64,000 nucleotides of DNA from Mesorhizobium sophorae (GTDB lineage: Bacteria; Pseudomonadota; Alphaproteobacteria; Rhizobiales; Rhizobiaceae), in contig NZ_NNRI01000008.1 in the NCBI RefSeq assembly GCF_002270415.1, positions 411,001 through 475,000 of the forward strand, written 5' to 3'. Below are positions 33,936 through 42,803 of this stretch, one piece after another. Made by a program: the position numbers and the translations under genes. The notes under the pieces were generated by a model, which searched no databases, had not been told where the DNA came from, and was given only the letters and a program-made list of their open reading frames with translations. Within the stretch, counting starts at the first letter, position 1, and each line of letters begins with the position of its first letter.

Positions 33936-34652
33936 ATGAAAGAAAAGAACCTTCTCGCGGAACTCGCTGCCTACCTGTTCTCCCATTCGGACAAGGAGAC
34001 CGGCCGAACGCCGTCGGAACGTGAGCTGGCGGAGCAGTTCGGCGTCAGCCGCGGCCAGATCCGCGAGGCGCTCGCCATTCTCGAAGCCATGCGCATTGTC
34101 GAGCGCAGGGCCAAGTCCGGCATCTACATCGACACCAAGCAGGCCAGCGTCGAGGCGATGGCGCTGTTCGCGCGCGCCGGCTTGCCGCTCGATCCGATCC
34201 AGATCTACGAGACGGTCGAATTGCGCAAGATCCATGAGATCAAGGCGGCCGAGCTTGCCTGTTCGCGCGCCACCGAAGAGAATTTCGAGCGTCTGCGCGA
34301 GATCCTGAAAGCGTCGGAAGAGCGCATCGCCGCAGGCGAAGGCCTGGCCAAGGAAGACCGCGAATTCCACCTTGAGATTGTACGCGCGACCAAGAACAGC
34401 GTCTTCCACAATGTCTGCAGCGTCTATTACATGATGGGCGAGCAGCGCCTGCCGATCTATTTCAACGATCCCGAGCGCAGCGTGCGCTCGCATGCCGAGC
34501 ACATCCAGATCTACGAGGCGCTGCTGCGCCGCGACGGCAATCTCGCCCAGGCGCTGATGAGCGCTCATCTGCAGGGCGCCGAGAGCTACTGGAAGGGCCT
34601 GATCGAGGGCCACGGCGAGGAACCTCAAAGCCCGACGCTCGAAAGAGCCTGA
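33936..34652 (+). CDS. GntR-family regulator, FCD (FadR) subfamily
   Basis: A 238-residue regulator with an N-terminal winged helix (TPSERELAEQFGVSRGQIREAL at about residues 24-45, split here by family positions) and an all-helical FCD ligand domain including KEDREFHLEIVRATKN and RSHAEHIQIYEAL, the metal-binding His pattern. It lies two bases after the dehydratase gene. It is the only ordinary FCD regulator in the window, and FCD proteins bind TNGTNNNACNA sites, so it is the best candidate for the repeated TGGTNNNACCA operators. Start ATG 33936 is used; TTG 33930 is also in frame. Confidence 0.88.
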   Translation: MKEKNLLAELAAYLFSHSDKETGRTPSERELAEQFGVSRGQIREALAILEAMRIVERRAKSGIYIDTKQASVEAMALFARAGLPLDPIQIYETVELRKIHEIKAAELACSRATEENFERLREILKASEERIAAGEGLAKEDREFHLEIVRATKNSVFHNVCSVYYMMGEQRLPIYFNDPERSVRSHAEHIQIYEALLRRDGNLAQALMSAHLQGAESYWKGLIEGHGEEPQSPTLERA

Positions 34653-34657
34653 CCGAC

Positions 34658-35638
34658 ATGACCCGCATCCTCACCACACACCCCCTGCATCCGCGCGCCT
34701 CGGCCATGCTGGCCGGCGCCGGCGAGCTTGTCGTCGCTTCTGCTCTCGACCCAGGCACGCTGGCTGCCGAGGCGAAAAACGCTGACATCGTCATCGTGCG
34801 CGCGCACCTGCCGCCACAGCTCTTCGAGGGTGCCATGAAGCTGAGGGCGGCAATTCGCCATGGCGCCGGGCTCGATATGATCCCGATGGAAGCGGCATTC
34901 GCGGCCGGCGTGCTGGTGGCGAATGTGCCGGCGGTCAACGCGCGCTCGGTTGCCGAACACGTCATGTTCGCGGCACTTGCCCTGCTTCGCCGCTTCCGCA
35001 TCGTCGACCGCGACTTGCGCGCGAAAGGCTGGCTCGCCGGCCGCGAGCACGCCAATTCCAACAGCGAACTTGCCGGCAAGACGATCGGCATCGTCGGCCT
35101 TGGCGCCGTTGGCCAAGCCGTCGGCCATATCGCGGCGCATGGTTTTGACCTGAAGGTGGTGGCAACGACGCGCAGCATGCAGCCGGCGCCGGAGAAAGTC
35201 GGCTTCCTGTCCATCGACGCCCTGGTCGAGCAGAGCGAAATCATCGTTCTGTGTTGTCCGTTGACGCCGGAGACGCGCGGCTTGATCAATCGCGAGCGGA
35301 TCGCCCGCATGAAGCCCAATGCGCTGCTGATCAACGTATCGCGCGGACCGGTCGTCGATGACGACGCCCTGATCGAAGCCTTGCAGAAACGCCGCATCGG
35401 CGGTGCTGCACTCGATGTGTTTTCGACGCAGCCGCTGCCGCCAGATCATCCCTATTTCAGCTTCGACAATGTCATCATCACCCCGCACATGGCCGGCATC
35501 ACCGAGGAATCGATGATGCGCATGGGCGTCGGCGCGGCCGGTGAAGCCTTGCTGGTGCTGGCCAACAAACTGCCGGTCAACCTGCGCAACCCCGAAGTGG
35601 TCGATCACTACCGCCGGCGGTTTCCTGCGAGCGTGTAG
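34658..35638 (+). CDS. D-isomer-specific 2-hydroxyacid dehydrogenase
   Basis: A 326-residue NAD-dependent dehydrogenase of the phosphoglycerate dehydrogenase family. The nucleotide-binding motif GLGAVGQAVG is near residue 147. The catalytic arginine is in NVSRGPVVDDDAL, with the glutamate and histidine regions TPHMAGITEES downstream. Spaced five bases after the GntR gene, it belongs to the same plus-strand operon. It may reduce or oxidise a 2-keto/2-hydroxy acid made by the upstream sugar-acid dehydratase. Confidence 0.87.
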   Translation: MTRILTTHPLHPRASAMLAGAGELVVASALDPGTLAAEAKNADIVIVRAHLPPQLFEGAMKLRAAIRHGAGLDMIPMEAAFAAGVLVANVPAVNARSVAEHVMFAALALLRRFRIVDRDLRAKGWLAGREHANSNSELAGKTIGIVGLGAVGQAVGHIAAHGFDLKVVATTRSMQPAPEKVGFLSIDALVEQSEIIVLCCPLTPETRGLINRERIARMKPNALLINVSRGPVVDDDALIEALQKRRIGGAALDVFSTQPLPPDHPYFSFDNVIITPHMAGITEESMMRMGVGAAGEALLVLANKLPVNLRNPEVVDHYRRRFPASV

Positions 35639-35680
35639 CGTATCGCCGTTTCACCTCATTTTCTGGCGAGGCTCGCTGCC

Positions 35681-36070
35681 ATGCCCAGTCTTCGCTCCGC
35701 GCTGTTGTTTGTTGCCACCGCTTCGACAGCCGTCGTGCCGTCGCTTGCCACGGCGGAGAGCAGCTATGTCTACTGCGACAACGGGCTGCGCTGCTTCAAG
35801 GCACCCTGCCCGTCGAACAGCGCGCTCGACCTTGCCACCGGCACGATCATCAAGGGCGTGTCGATCGACAGCAGCGGATTGCCGCCGGCCGACAAGGCGA
35901 TAACGGATCTTTCAGACGCGCTTTACGCCGGAAAGATCGTCGTCAGGGGATCGATCGAGCATCGCACGCAGACCATCACCGGCAAGGAGTACAGCCTGCC
36001 CTGGCTGGTTGCGACCGGCATCGTACGCACCGCCAAGGAAAGCGAACGCAAGCACTGTTCGTCGCACTGA
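35681..36070 (+). CDS. Small secreted protein of unknown function
   Basis: A 129-residue protein with a signal peptide at residues 1-25 (LLFVATASTAVVPSLATA). It is followed by a cysteine-rich start YCDNGLRCFKAPCPSNSA and a folded-looking domain ending in a single cysteine (KHCSSH). The four cysteines suggest disulfides in the periplasm. I do not recognise the family. It lies alone between the hydroxyacid dehydrogenase and a convergent amidase. Confidence 0.65.
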   Translation: MPSLRSALLFVATASTAVVPSLATAESSYVYCDNGLRCFKAPCPSNSALDLATGTIIKGVSIDSSGLPPADKAITDLSDALYAGKIVVRGSIEHRTQTITGKEYSLPWLVATGIVRTAKESERKHCSSH

Positions 36071-36083
36071 TACTCCGCGTCGA

Positions 36084-37379
36084 TCAAGCGCCAAGCAGCG
36101 ACTCTATTTCGGCAGCAATCCGCAACAGGCGCCGGTCATGGCCATTGCGCGCCACCAGCATCAATCCTGCCGGGCGCACCATGCCCGGCATCGGCAGCGA
36201 GATCGCACAAAGGTCGAACTGGTTGGCAACCTGCGTGTTGCGCAGCAGCAGGCCTTCGGTGCGGTCGCGCAGTTCGGCATCGTCGACCATCGAAACGATG
36301 GTCGGCGCCGTCACCGGTGTGGTCGGCAGGGCCAGCACATCGACCGATGCCAGCCGCTCGTCGATGGCGGCCGCGAGCGCGGCGCGACGACGCATTGTCC
36401 TGATGTAAACTGGCGTCGGCAGCATAGCTGCCCGCGATAAAGGCCCGCTGACATGTGGGTCAACCGGCACCGATGCCCCCGTCGCCAACCAGTCGGCATG
36501 GATCTCCGCCCCTTCCATGGCAGCGATCGAACCGCGCTTGGTCGCCGCGCGCATCTCTCCAAGCAGATCGTCTATCGACAGATCCGCCACCCCTGCACCC
36601 GCCAGTTCGACCTTGCGAAGGCATCGATCGAACGCGGTCGCCACCTCGCCTTGCGTTTCTTCGAATAGGAGGCCGCGCGGGATGCCTACGCGAAGCCCCG
36701 CGAGGGAGATCGACGTCAGCGCTGCCGCTTCCTCGCCGGCCATCACGGCGTCGGCGGCGGCGCACTGGGCGACGGTTCGGGCAAGCGGCCCGATCGAGTC
36801 CAGCGTGCCGGACAACGGGAAAGCGCCGGTGAGAGGCACCCGCCTAGCGGTCGGCTTGAAGCCGACGACACCGTTGAGCGATGCCGGAATGCGTATCGAA
36901 CCACCGGTGTCGGAACCGATGGAGATTTCGCTCGTCCCCTCGCCGACGGAAACGCCGGCACCCGAGGAGGAACCACCAGGAATGCGGCTGGGATCGGTGG
37001 CATTCCCGGGCGTGCCGTAATGCTGGTTGTCACCGATCGCGGTGAACGCGAATTCGGTCATGTTGGTCTTGCCGACGATCACCGCGCCGGCCTGCCGCAA
37101 CCGGCCAACGATGGCGGCGTCGCGCAGCGCAGGTGCAGCGGTCCTGAGCATGAGCGAGCCGGCCGTGGTAGGTTCGCCTGCGACATCGAACAGATCCTTG
37201 ATCGAGACAATGGTGCCGTCGAGCGGCCCCAGCGTCACACCGGTTCGTTTGCGGGCATCGCTGGCGTCAGCCGCGGCCCGCGCGGCTTCGGCATAAAGCT
37301 TCGTGAACACATGTTCTTCGCCGGCACGGGCGGCGAGGCGCGCGAGGATGGTTTCGAGATGGTCACGGGCTGATTGCAT
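36084..37379 (-). CDS. Amidase signature family hydrolase
   Basis: A 431-residue amidase. The Ser-cisSer-Lys catalytic triad regions are visible: TIVSIKDLFDV (lysine, about residue 61), GGSSSGAGVSVG (cis-serine) and GSDTGGSIRIPA (nucleophile). These enzymes hydrolyse amides or ureides in the cytoplasm, and the family includes AtzF- and GatA-like members. It is single, minus-strand and convergent with the small secreted protein. Substrate not predictable from context. Confidence 0.88.
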   Translation of the reverse strand: MQSARDHLETILARLAARAGEEHVFTKLYAEAARAAADASDARKRTGVTLGPLDGTIVSIKDLFDVAGEPTTAGSLMLRTAAPALRDAAIVGRLRQAGAVIVGKTNMTEFAFTAIGDNQHYGTPGNATDPSRIPGGSSSGAGVSVGEGTSEISIGSDTGGSIRIPASLNGVVGFKPTARRVPLTGAFPLSGTLDSIGPLARTVAQCAAADAVMAGEEAAALTSISLAGLRVGIPRGLLFEETQGEVATAFDRCLRKVELAGAGVADLSIDDLLGEMRAATKRGSIAAMEGAEIHADWLATGASVPVDPHVSGPLSRAAMLPTPVYIRTMRRRAALAAAIDERLASVDVLALPTTPVTAPTIVSMVDDAELRDRTEGLLLRNTQVANQFDLCAISLPMPGMVRPAGLMLVARNGHDRRLLRIAAEIESLLGA

Positions 37380-37498
37380 TTTCGGTGTCGGACTCCGGAC
37401 GCCTTGAACGTCTTAAAAGGTAGCGGCCAGCACTTGGCCTGCCGAGACTTAAACCGGCGCAGGCGGTTTTGCACCCTGTCGATACGAGGAAAAATCCG

Positions 37499-37846
37499 AT
37501 GCTCTACAAAGGCAGCTGTCACTGCGGCAAGGTCGCCTTCGAGTTCGAAGCCGAGCTGACAGGCGCCGTGCGGTGCAATTGCTCGATCTGTTCGCGCAAG
37601 GGTGCCCTGTTGTGTGCCATCCCGCACGAGACCTTGCAGGTTCTGGCCTGGGGCGATGACTTGGGCATCTACACATTCGGCAACCACGCCATCGCGCACC
37701 GCTTCTGCCGCACCTGTGGAGTCCACCCCTTCGCTGAGGATGTCGGCGAAGGCCGTGAACGCAGCGCCTACGTCAACATGCATTGCGTTGCGGATTTTAA
37801 CCCTTCGACCTTGCCAGTCTTCGACTTCGATGGCCGCTCGGTCTGA
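37499..37846 (+). CDS. GFA-family zinc protein (glutathione-dependent formaldehyde-activating enzyme-like)
   Basis: A 115-residue CENP-V/GFA domain protein. The zinc-binding cysteines occur as SCHCGKVAFEF (residues 6-16), CNCSICSRKGAL and FCRTCGVHPF, the complete GFA pattern. ATG 37499 follows GAGGAAAAATCC. Most proteins annotated this way are not proven to act on formaldehyde, so the activity is uncertain. It is divergent from the amidase gene. Confidence 0.88.
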   Translation: MLYKGSCHCGKVAFEFEAELTGAVRCNCSICSRKGALLCAIPHETLQVLAWGDDLGIYTFGNHAIAHRFCRTCGVHPFAEDVGEGRERSAYVNMHCVADFNPSTLPVFDFDGRSV

Positions 37847-37976
37847 ACCTATCTCCCGTCGCATCGGCAAGGTTCGCTTTGTCGCTTGCCGCATAACAGC
37901 ATCGGCCCGAAACCGTGATGGTTCGCGAGCCGATGCCTGGCGTCAGGAAGTCATCGCCAAATGGTGAGTCCGACGG

Positions 37977-39191
37977 CTAGTTGACCTGCTTCGGACCGCG
38001 CAGGAACACCACGATCGCAGCCAGCAATGTCGCCGTGCCGCAATAGGCGAAGGCGCTTGCCACGCCGGCATGGTCGACCAGCAGGCCACCGAAGACAGCA
38101 CCGAGCGCAATCGCCACCTGGAACGTCGCCACCATCAGCCCGCCTGCGCTTTCTGCCTGATCCGGTGCTGCCCGCACCAGCCAGCTCTGCAGCCCGACCG
38201 GCACCGCGCCGAAGGCAAAGCCCCAAGCCGCAACCGCAGCGGCAGCGACCGTGGGCGAGGCACCGAAAACCAGCATTGAGGCAGCCGCCGCCGCAATCAG
38301 CAAGGGCGCCAGCGCAACGGCTGCCTTGAGGTTGCGTTCGGCCAGGAAGCCGCCGGCGACATTGCCGAAGAAGCCACCAACGCCATAGGCCAGAAGCACC
38401 AGCGAGATTGTCTCGATGTCGAGCACCGGGACCTTCTCGAGGAAAGGCCGCACGTAGGTGAAGCCGGCAAAGTGTCCCGAGGCAACGAGCAGCACGACCA
38501 GTAGTGCCACCCTGATGGAGGGGCGCTCGAGCACATCGAGCAAGGTCCGGAAGCTTGCCACGCCCACGGGTGGCAGCTTCGGAATGGTGGCCACCTGCAC
38601 CAGCAGCGCCAGGGCGCCGACGACAGTGGCGATCATGAAGGCGGTCCGCCAGCCCCAGATGTCACCGACATAGGCGCCGACCGGTGCTGCGCACACCGTC
38701 GCCAGCGAAACGCCGGTCAGGATGATCGACATGGCGCGCGGCATCAGCCGCATCGGCACCAGCCGCAGCGCCATCGCCGCCGACATCGCCCAGAAGCCGC
38801 CGAGTGCTACGCCGAGCACGACGCGGGCAAGCAGAAGCACGGTAAGCGATGACGCGAAGGTGGCCAGAAGGTTGGAGAGGATCAGGAACATCGTCAGCAT
38901 CCACATCACCAGCCTGCGGTCCATGCGCCTGGTGATGATGGCCATGGTCGGGGCGGCAATGGCGCCGACGATGGCGGTCGCCGTCACCGCTTGTCCGGCC
39001 ACGCCTTCGGTGACGCCGAGGTCGCGCGCCATTGGCGTCAGCAGGCTGGCCGGCAGGAACTCGGCGGTAACGAGGCCGAAAACACCAAGCGCCAGCGAGA
39101 CCACGGCGCCCCATGCCGGCTCGGTTCGTTCATCAGAGTCTGCGGGGTTCAGAAGTGTGGCGTCGATGACGCCTGTCGCGGGTTCGGCCAT
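37977..39191 (-). CDS. MFS transporter, drug/arabinose-efflux type
   Basis: A 404-residue major facilitator with twelve predicted membrane segments. Family signs are LGVFGLVTAEFLPASLLTPMARDLGV at the first span, read here in two halves, and the loop ITRRMDRRLVMW between spans 2 and 3. It resembles the AraJ/YdhP/NepI efflux group. ATG 39191 follows GGAGACTGACC and precedes the first span by about 30 residues. It is divergent from an AraC regulator, with direct repeats in between. Confidence 0.88.
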   Translation of the reverse strand: MAEPATGVIDATLLNPADSDERTEPAWGAVVSLALGVFGLVTAEFLPASLLTPMARDLGVTEGVAGQAVTATAIVGAIAAPTMAIITRRMDRRLVMWMLTMFLILSNLLATFASSLTVLLLARVVLGVALGGFWAMSAAMALRLVPMRLMPRAMSIILTGVSLATVCAAPVGAYVGDIWGWRTAFMIATVVGALALLVQVATIPKLPPVGVASFRTLLDVLERPSIRVALLVVLLVASGHFAGFTYVRPFLEKVPVLDIETISLVLLAYGVGGFFGNVAGGFLAERNLKAAVALAPLLIAAAAASMLVFGASPTVAAAAVAAWGFAFGAVPVGLQSWLVRAAPDQAESAGGLMVATFQVAIALGAVFGGLLVDHAGVASAFAYCGTATLLAAIVVFLRGPKQVN

Positions 39192-39210
39192 GGTCAGTCT
39201 CCGATCTGTT

Positions 39211-39347
39211 TGCAGCGCCACATAGGGAACGACCGACCGCGGCTCCACCCGTTACACGCTTTGCCGTCGAGGCTTGGCTATGTTGCCGGTTCTTCGATCT
39301 TGTTTGCAGCGCAGCATTTGGCTGCAACGCAACATAGGGAGTGACCG
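39211..39347. promoter_or_regulatory. Direct-repeat operators between the MFS and AraC genes
   Basis: A 25-bp sequence starting TGCAGCGCCACATAGGG at 39211-39235 recurs at 39323-39347 as TGCAACGCAACATAGGG with 21 of 25 matches, in the same orientation. A partial third copy, TGCAGCGCAGCAT, starts at 39306. Direct repeats are the usual AraC-family site geometry. One copy lies near each divergent start. Confidence 0.6.
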
Positions 39348-39376
39348 CCTGGAGTTTCCATGCTAGAAACCCCATT

Positions 39377-40369
39377 ATGTTTGACCATTCGTCCAAAATC
39401 CCGATCACGGGCGACCCGCTGACAGACATATTGCGCGGCCTGCGTCTTGATGGCGTCGAATATGGCCGCTGCGAAATGAAGGAGCCGTGGGGCATCCAGT
39501 TCCCGGCTCAACCCGGGGCGCGGTTTCACTTCATCGGCCGCAGAGGCTGCTGGTTGAAGCAGCCGTCCGGCGAATGGGTGGAGCTGAATGCGGGGGATGC
39601 GGTGCTGCTGCCACGCGGTGCGGCGCATGTGCTGGCCAGCGAACCCGGCGCCCAGGCCTGGCCGATCCACAGCTACGAACTCGAAGAGGTCAGCAAGGAC
39701 GTCTACTGCACGTCGAACGCAGAGATGTGCGGCAAGGACTGCCAACCAGGAACGCTGCTGTTCTGCGCCAGCATGTATTTCAACCTCGATGGCCTGCATC
39801 CCTTGCTCGGCATGATGCCGGACGTGATGCGCACGCATGAGCTGGAAGCCTACGAACCGGGGATTCCGCATTTGCTGGACTCGATGGCACGCGAAGTGAC
39901 GATGGAGCGCGTCGGCTCCGGCGGTATCATGGCGCGGCTGGCTGACGTGCTTGCCGCCACCGTCATCCGCTCATGGGTCGAACGCGGTTGCGGCGACTCG
40001 TCCGGCTGGATCGCGGCGGTCAGGGATGGCGAGATCGGGCGCGTGCTGGCCGCCATCCATCTCGAACCGAACCACGACTGGACTGTCGAGTCGCTGGCCA
40101 GGATGATGGGCGCCTCGCGGTCGGGATTTGCCGAGCGGTTCGCCACCATCGTTGGAGAAACGCCGGCTAAATATGTCACCCAAGTCAGAATGCACCAGGC
40201 GCGGCAGTGGCTGGTCCGCGACCGGATGAAGATCTCCGTCGTTGCCGCGCGTCTCGGCTATGAATCGGATGCCGCCTTCAGCCGTGCCTTCAAGCGCGTC
40301 ATAGGCTCGGCGCCCAGCCATCTTCGCGCCGAAGAGCAGGGTTCTGCTGATCAACGACACACCTTATGA
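39377..40369 (+). CDS. AraC-family transcriptional regulator with cupin domain
   Basis: A 330-residue regulator. The N-terminal cupin of the AraC_binding_6 type spans about residues 5-180, with a DAVLLPRGAAHVL barrel motif and several cysteines (CTSNAEMCGKDC) that could sense metal or redox. The C-terminal double HTH spans about residues 225-320, with WTVESLARMMGASRSGFAERF split over the first HTH and VVAARLGYESDAAFSRAFKR. It is divergent from an MFS exporter and probably activates it. Confidence 0.88.
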   Translation: MFDHSSKIPITGDPLTDILRGLRLDGVEYGRCEMKEPWGIQFPAQPGARFHFIGRRGCWLKQPSGEWVELNAGDAVLLPRGAAHVLASEPGAQAWPIHSYELEEVSKDVYCTSNAEMCGKDCQPGTLLFCASMYFNLDGLHPLLGMMPDVMRTHELEAYEPGIPHLLDSMAREVTMERVGSGGIMARLADVLAATVIRSWVERGCGDSSGWIAAVRDGEIGRVLAAIHLEPNHDWTVESLARMMGASRSGFAERFATIVGETPAKYVTQVRMHQARQWLVRDRMKISVVAARLGYESDAAFSRAFKRVIGSAPSHLRAEEQGSADQRHTL

Positions 40370-40406
40370 GATGAGACCTACCTGCCGAAATAAGCGAGGT
40401 TGCGGC

Positions 40407-41165
40407 CTATGACGCGTGGCGCAAATTGACGCCGCTGCCCTTGTCGAACAGCACCACCTTGTCGGGGTTCCAGGCAAAGCGTACCGGCTGCTCGATGGCC
40501 ACATCGGTCCTGGCCGGCACCGTGGCGCGCAGCATCGCGTCGCCGACGCGCAGCGTCAGGATCTTTTCGACGCCATGGTTCTCGACGTCGTGGACGTGCG
40601 CCTCGACCGGCGCGCCGCTCTCGAGATAGACGTCCTCGGGCCGAATGCCGAAGACGAGCGGGCGGCCGTCGGTCGCCGCACTCGCCTTGGCTCCCCCTGA
40701 AAAAGGCAGTTCGAAATTCAGCGGCGCCATCACCGCGCGGCCGTTCACCAGCTTGCCGTCGATGAGGTTCATCGGTGGCGAGCCGACGAAGCTCGCCACA
40801 TAGGTGTCGCGCGGATTGTTGTAGATCTCGTACGGCGTGCCGGTCTGGACGATGCGGCCATGGTTGAGCACGCCGACCTTGTCGCCCATGGACATCGCCT
40901 CGATCTGGTCGTGGGTGACGAACAGGAAGGTGGCGCCGAGCTGTATTTGCAGGTTCTTGAGCTCCGTGCGCAGCGCCTCGCGCAGTTTGGCGTCGAGCGC
41001 CGACAGCGGCTCGTCCATCAGGAACACGCGCGGCTTGCGCACGATGGCACGGCCGATCGACACGCGCTGCATCTCGCCGCCGGACAGCTTGTCGGTCTTG
41101 CGGTCGAGCAGGTGCTCGATCCTGAGCGTTCGGGCGGCGGTCGACGCGGTCCTTGATCTCGGCAT
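40407..41165 (-). pseudogene. Truncated, frameshifted sugar ABC transporter ATPase (MalK type)
   Basis: Translation gives the back half of a MalK-type ATPase: signature LSGGEMQRVSIGRAI, Walker B VFLMDEPLSALDAK, H-loop FVTHDQIEAM and the C-terminal TOBE domain. Walker A and the Q-loop, roughly 110 residues, are absent. Just upstream, the normal continuation DAEIKDRVD is found in another frame, showing a small indel near 41128. At 41170-41190 the homology ends in a TCCTCCGG/CCGGAGGA hairpin repeat. It is the last gene of the importer operon on the same strand and is unlikely to make a working ATPase. Confidence 0.82.
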
Positions 41166-41169
41166 CGGG

Positions 41170-41190
41170 TCCTCCGGTCAAGCCGGAGGA
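41170..41190. repeat. Hairpin repeat at the break of the ATPase pseudogene
   Basis: TCCTCCGG and CCGGAGGA form a perfect 8-bp stem around TCAAG. The minus-strand reading, CATCCTCCGGCTTGACCGG, resembles a dispersed repeat frequent in alphaproteobacteria. The coding homology of the ATPase stops exactly here. The rest of the gap up to 41276 holds nothing I recognise. Confidence 0.6.
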
Positions 41191-41276
41191 TGACGGCGTG
41201 AGAGTTGAGAGGGCGACGCACACCGACCGTCGCGGACCGGCGCGAGCGCGACCTGCCGGATAGCGTCAGCTGCTGA

Positions 41277-41717
41277 TCATCGCGCTGTCTTGTTGAGAGC
41301 GGTGACGACCAGCGCGAGAATCACCGCCGCGGCGGCGATTTCCCACACGAAAGCCTGCTTGTAGAAAGGCGGCGTGGCGAGCTGCGCCTTGCCGGCGAGA
41401 GTGTTGGGGTCCGGTGGATTGAGGAAGAAGACGCCGTAGAGATGCGCCGCCGTGATCGAAACCAGCAGCACAATGCAGAAGACCAGCGCCACGACCAGCG
41501 CTACGGTCACCACACTGCGCACCTTGACGCCCGGCTGGGCCAACGGCAGCAGGTTGTTGATGAGTCCGGCAAGCACCACGAGACCGCTGCCGACCGCGTA
41601 CAGGCCGATGGAAAAGGGTTGGAAGATCAGCACCAGCGCCATGACGCCGAGGCCAATGATGAAGACCTCGAGGCAGTACGCGCCGGCCCGGCTCATGCCG
41701 GAAGAACTGTCGCTCAT
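41277..41717 (-). CDS. Small integral membrane protein in the importer operon
   Basis: A 146-residue protein with about four hydrophobic segments: roughly residues 12-34, 36-58, 66-92 and 122-142, with a short extracytoplasmic loop containing FLNPPDPNTLAG. It overlaps the upstream ATPase gene by four bases (TCAT on the plus strand, ATGA on the coding strand), so it is translationally coupled to it. I do not recognise the family. Rhizobial glycerol importers also encode a small membrane accessory (GlpU), but similarity is positional only. Confidence 0.7.
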   Translation of the reverse strand: MSDSSSGMSRAGAYCLEVFIIGLGVMALVLIFQPFSIGLYAVGSGLVVLAGLINNLLPLAQPGVKVRSVVTVALVVALVFCIVLLVSITAAHLYGVFFLNPPDPNTLAGKAQLATPPFYKQAFVWEIAAAAVILALVVTALNKTAR

Positions 41718-42802
41718 GACCGCACCGCCTTTCCGGCGCCATCGAAGACATGGGTTTGCCTGGGATCGGGGCGTAGATTCAGCGCCTCGCCGACCTTGAC
41801 CCGCTGGCTTCTCGTCACCACGACGCGGATGTCGGCGCCTGCCGCCGTGCGGGCATGAATAAGGGTTTCGGCGCCCATGGGCTCGATGAGCTCGGCCCGG
41901 GCGGAGATGGTGCCACGGTCCCCCGTATCGGTCGCGGTGAAGGCGCGGGGGCGGACACCGATCGTCACCTTGCCGGGCTGCAGGCGCGCGACCGCCGCGT
42001 CCGTGCGGATCGCCAGATTAATGCCGGCCACGGCCATCTCCGCCGTGCCATCGGCGAAGGTCTTGAGGTCGGCCTCGAGAAGATTCATCTGCGGCGTGCC
42101 GATGAAGCTCGCCACGAAAGCATTGGCGGGCTTGGCAAAAACCTCGTGCGGTGAGCCGACTTGCTCGATCAGGCCGTCCTTCATGATGGCGATGCGGTCG
42201 GCCATGGTGAGCGCTTCGAGCTGGTCATGGGTCACGATCACGGTCGCTTTGGAGAGGCCCTGCAGCACTTCCTTGATCTGGCCACGCATGCTCTGGCGCA
42301 GTTCGACATCGAGACGCGACAAGGGCTCGTCGAAGAGGAAGCAATTGGGGTCGCGGACGATGGCGCGGGCCATGGCGGCGCGCTGCTTTTCGCCCTCGGA
42401 TATCTGGTTCGGCAGCCGGTCGAGAACGTGCTCCAAGTGGAGGATCGCGGCGACGCGGTTGACGCGGGCAGTCCGGTCAGCCCTGGAAATGCCGTCATGA
42501 TAGAGCGGGAAGGCGATGTTCTCGCCGATCGATGCCGACGGGTAGAGCGCGTAGAACTGGAACACCATGGCGATGTCGCGCTTTTCGGGCGGCAAGTTGT
42601 TCATCACCTTGCCGGCGATGACGACCTCGCCGTCAGTGACGCTTTCCAGCCCGGCGATGACGCGCAGGGTCGTCGTCTTGCCACAGCCGGACGGGCCGAG
42701 AAGGCAGACGACCTCACCGGCGGCCACCGACAGGTCAACGTCCTTGACCGCGGTGAAGGAGCCGAAACGCTTGGTGACTTTGCGGAGTTCGATGGTTGAC
42801 AT
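41714..42802 (-). CDS. Carbohydrate ABC transporter ATPase B (degenerate signature motif)
   Basis: A 362-residue MalK-type ATPase with TOBE domain. Walker A GPSGCGKTT (residues 36-44), Walker B CFLFDEPLSRLD and H-loop VIVTHDQLEAL are canonical. The signature motif, normally LSGGQ, reads ISEGE (glutamate codon at 42395-42397). In an ABC dimer this motif faces the other subunit's Walker A. It follows the permease gene by one base and is the second full ATPase of the operon. Together with ATPase A (46368-47480), which has other defects, it suggests an asymmetric ATPase pair. Confidence 0.9.
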   Translation of the reverse strand: MSTIELRKVTKRFGSFTAVKDVDLSVAAGEVVCLLGPSGCGKTTTLRVIAGLESVTDGEVVIAGKVMNNLPPEKRDIAMVFQFYALYPSASIGENIAFPLYHDGISRADRTARVNRVAAILHLEHVLDRLPNQISEGEKQRAAMARAIVRDPNCFLFDEPLSRLDVELRQSMRGQIKEVLQGLSKATVIVTHDQLEALTMADRIAIMKDGLIEQVGSPHEVFAKPANAFVASFIGTPQMNLLEADLKTFADGTAEMAVAGINLAIRTDAAVARLQPGKVTIGVRPRAFTATDTGDRGTISARAELIEPMGAETLIHARTAAGADIRVVVTRSQRVKVGEALNLRPDPRQTHVFDGAGKAVRS

Positions 42803-42803
42803 C

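Noticed and set aside
31762..33936. 724-codon open frame on the minus strand
   Set aside because: It is antisense to the isomerase and enolase-superfamily genes, both with clear active-site motifs. No recognisable fold.
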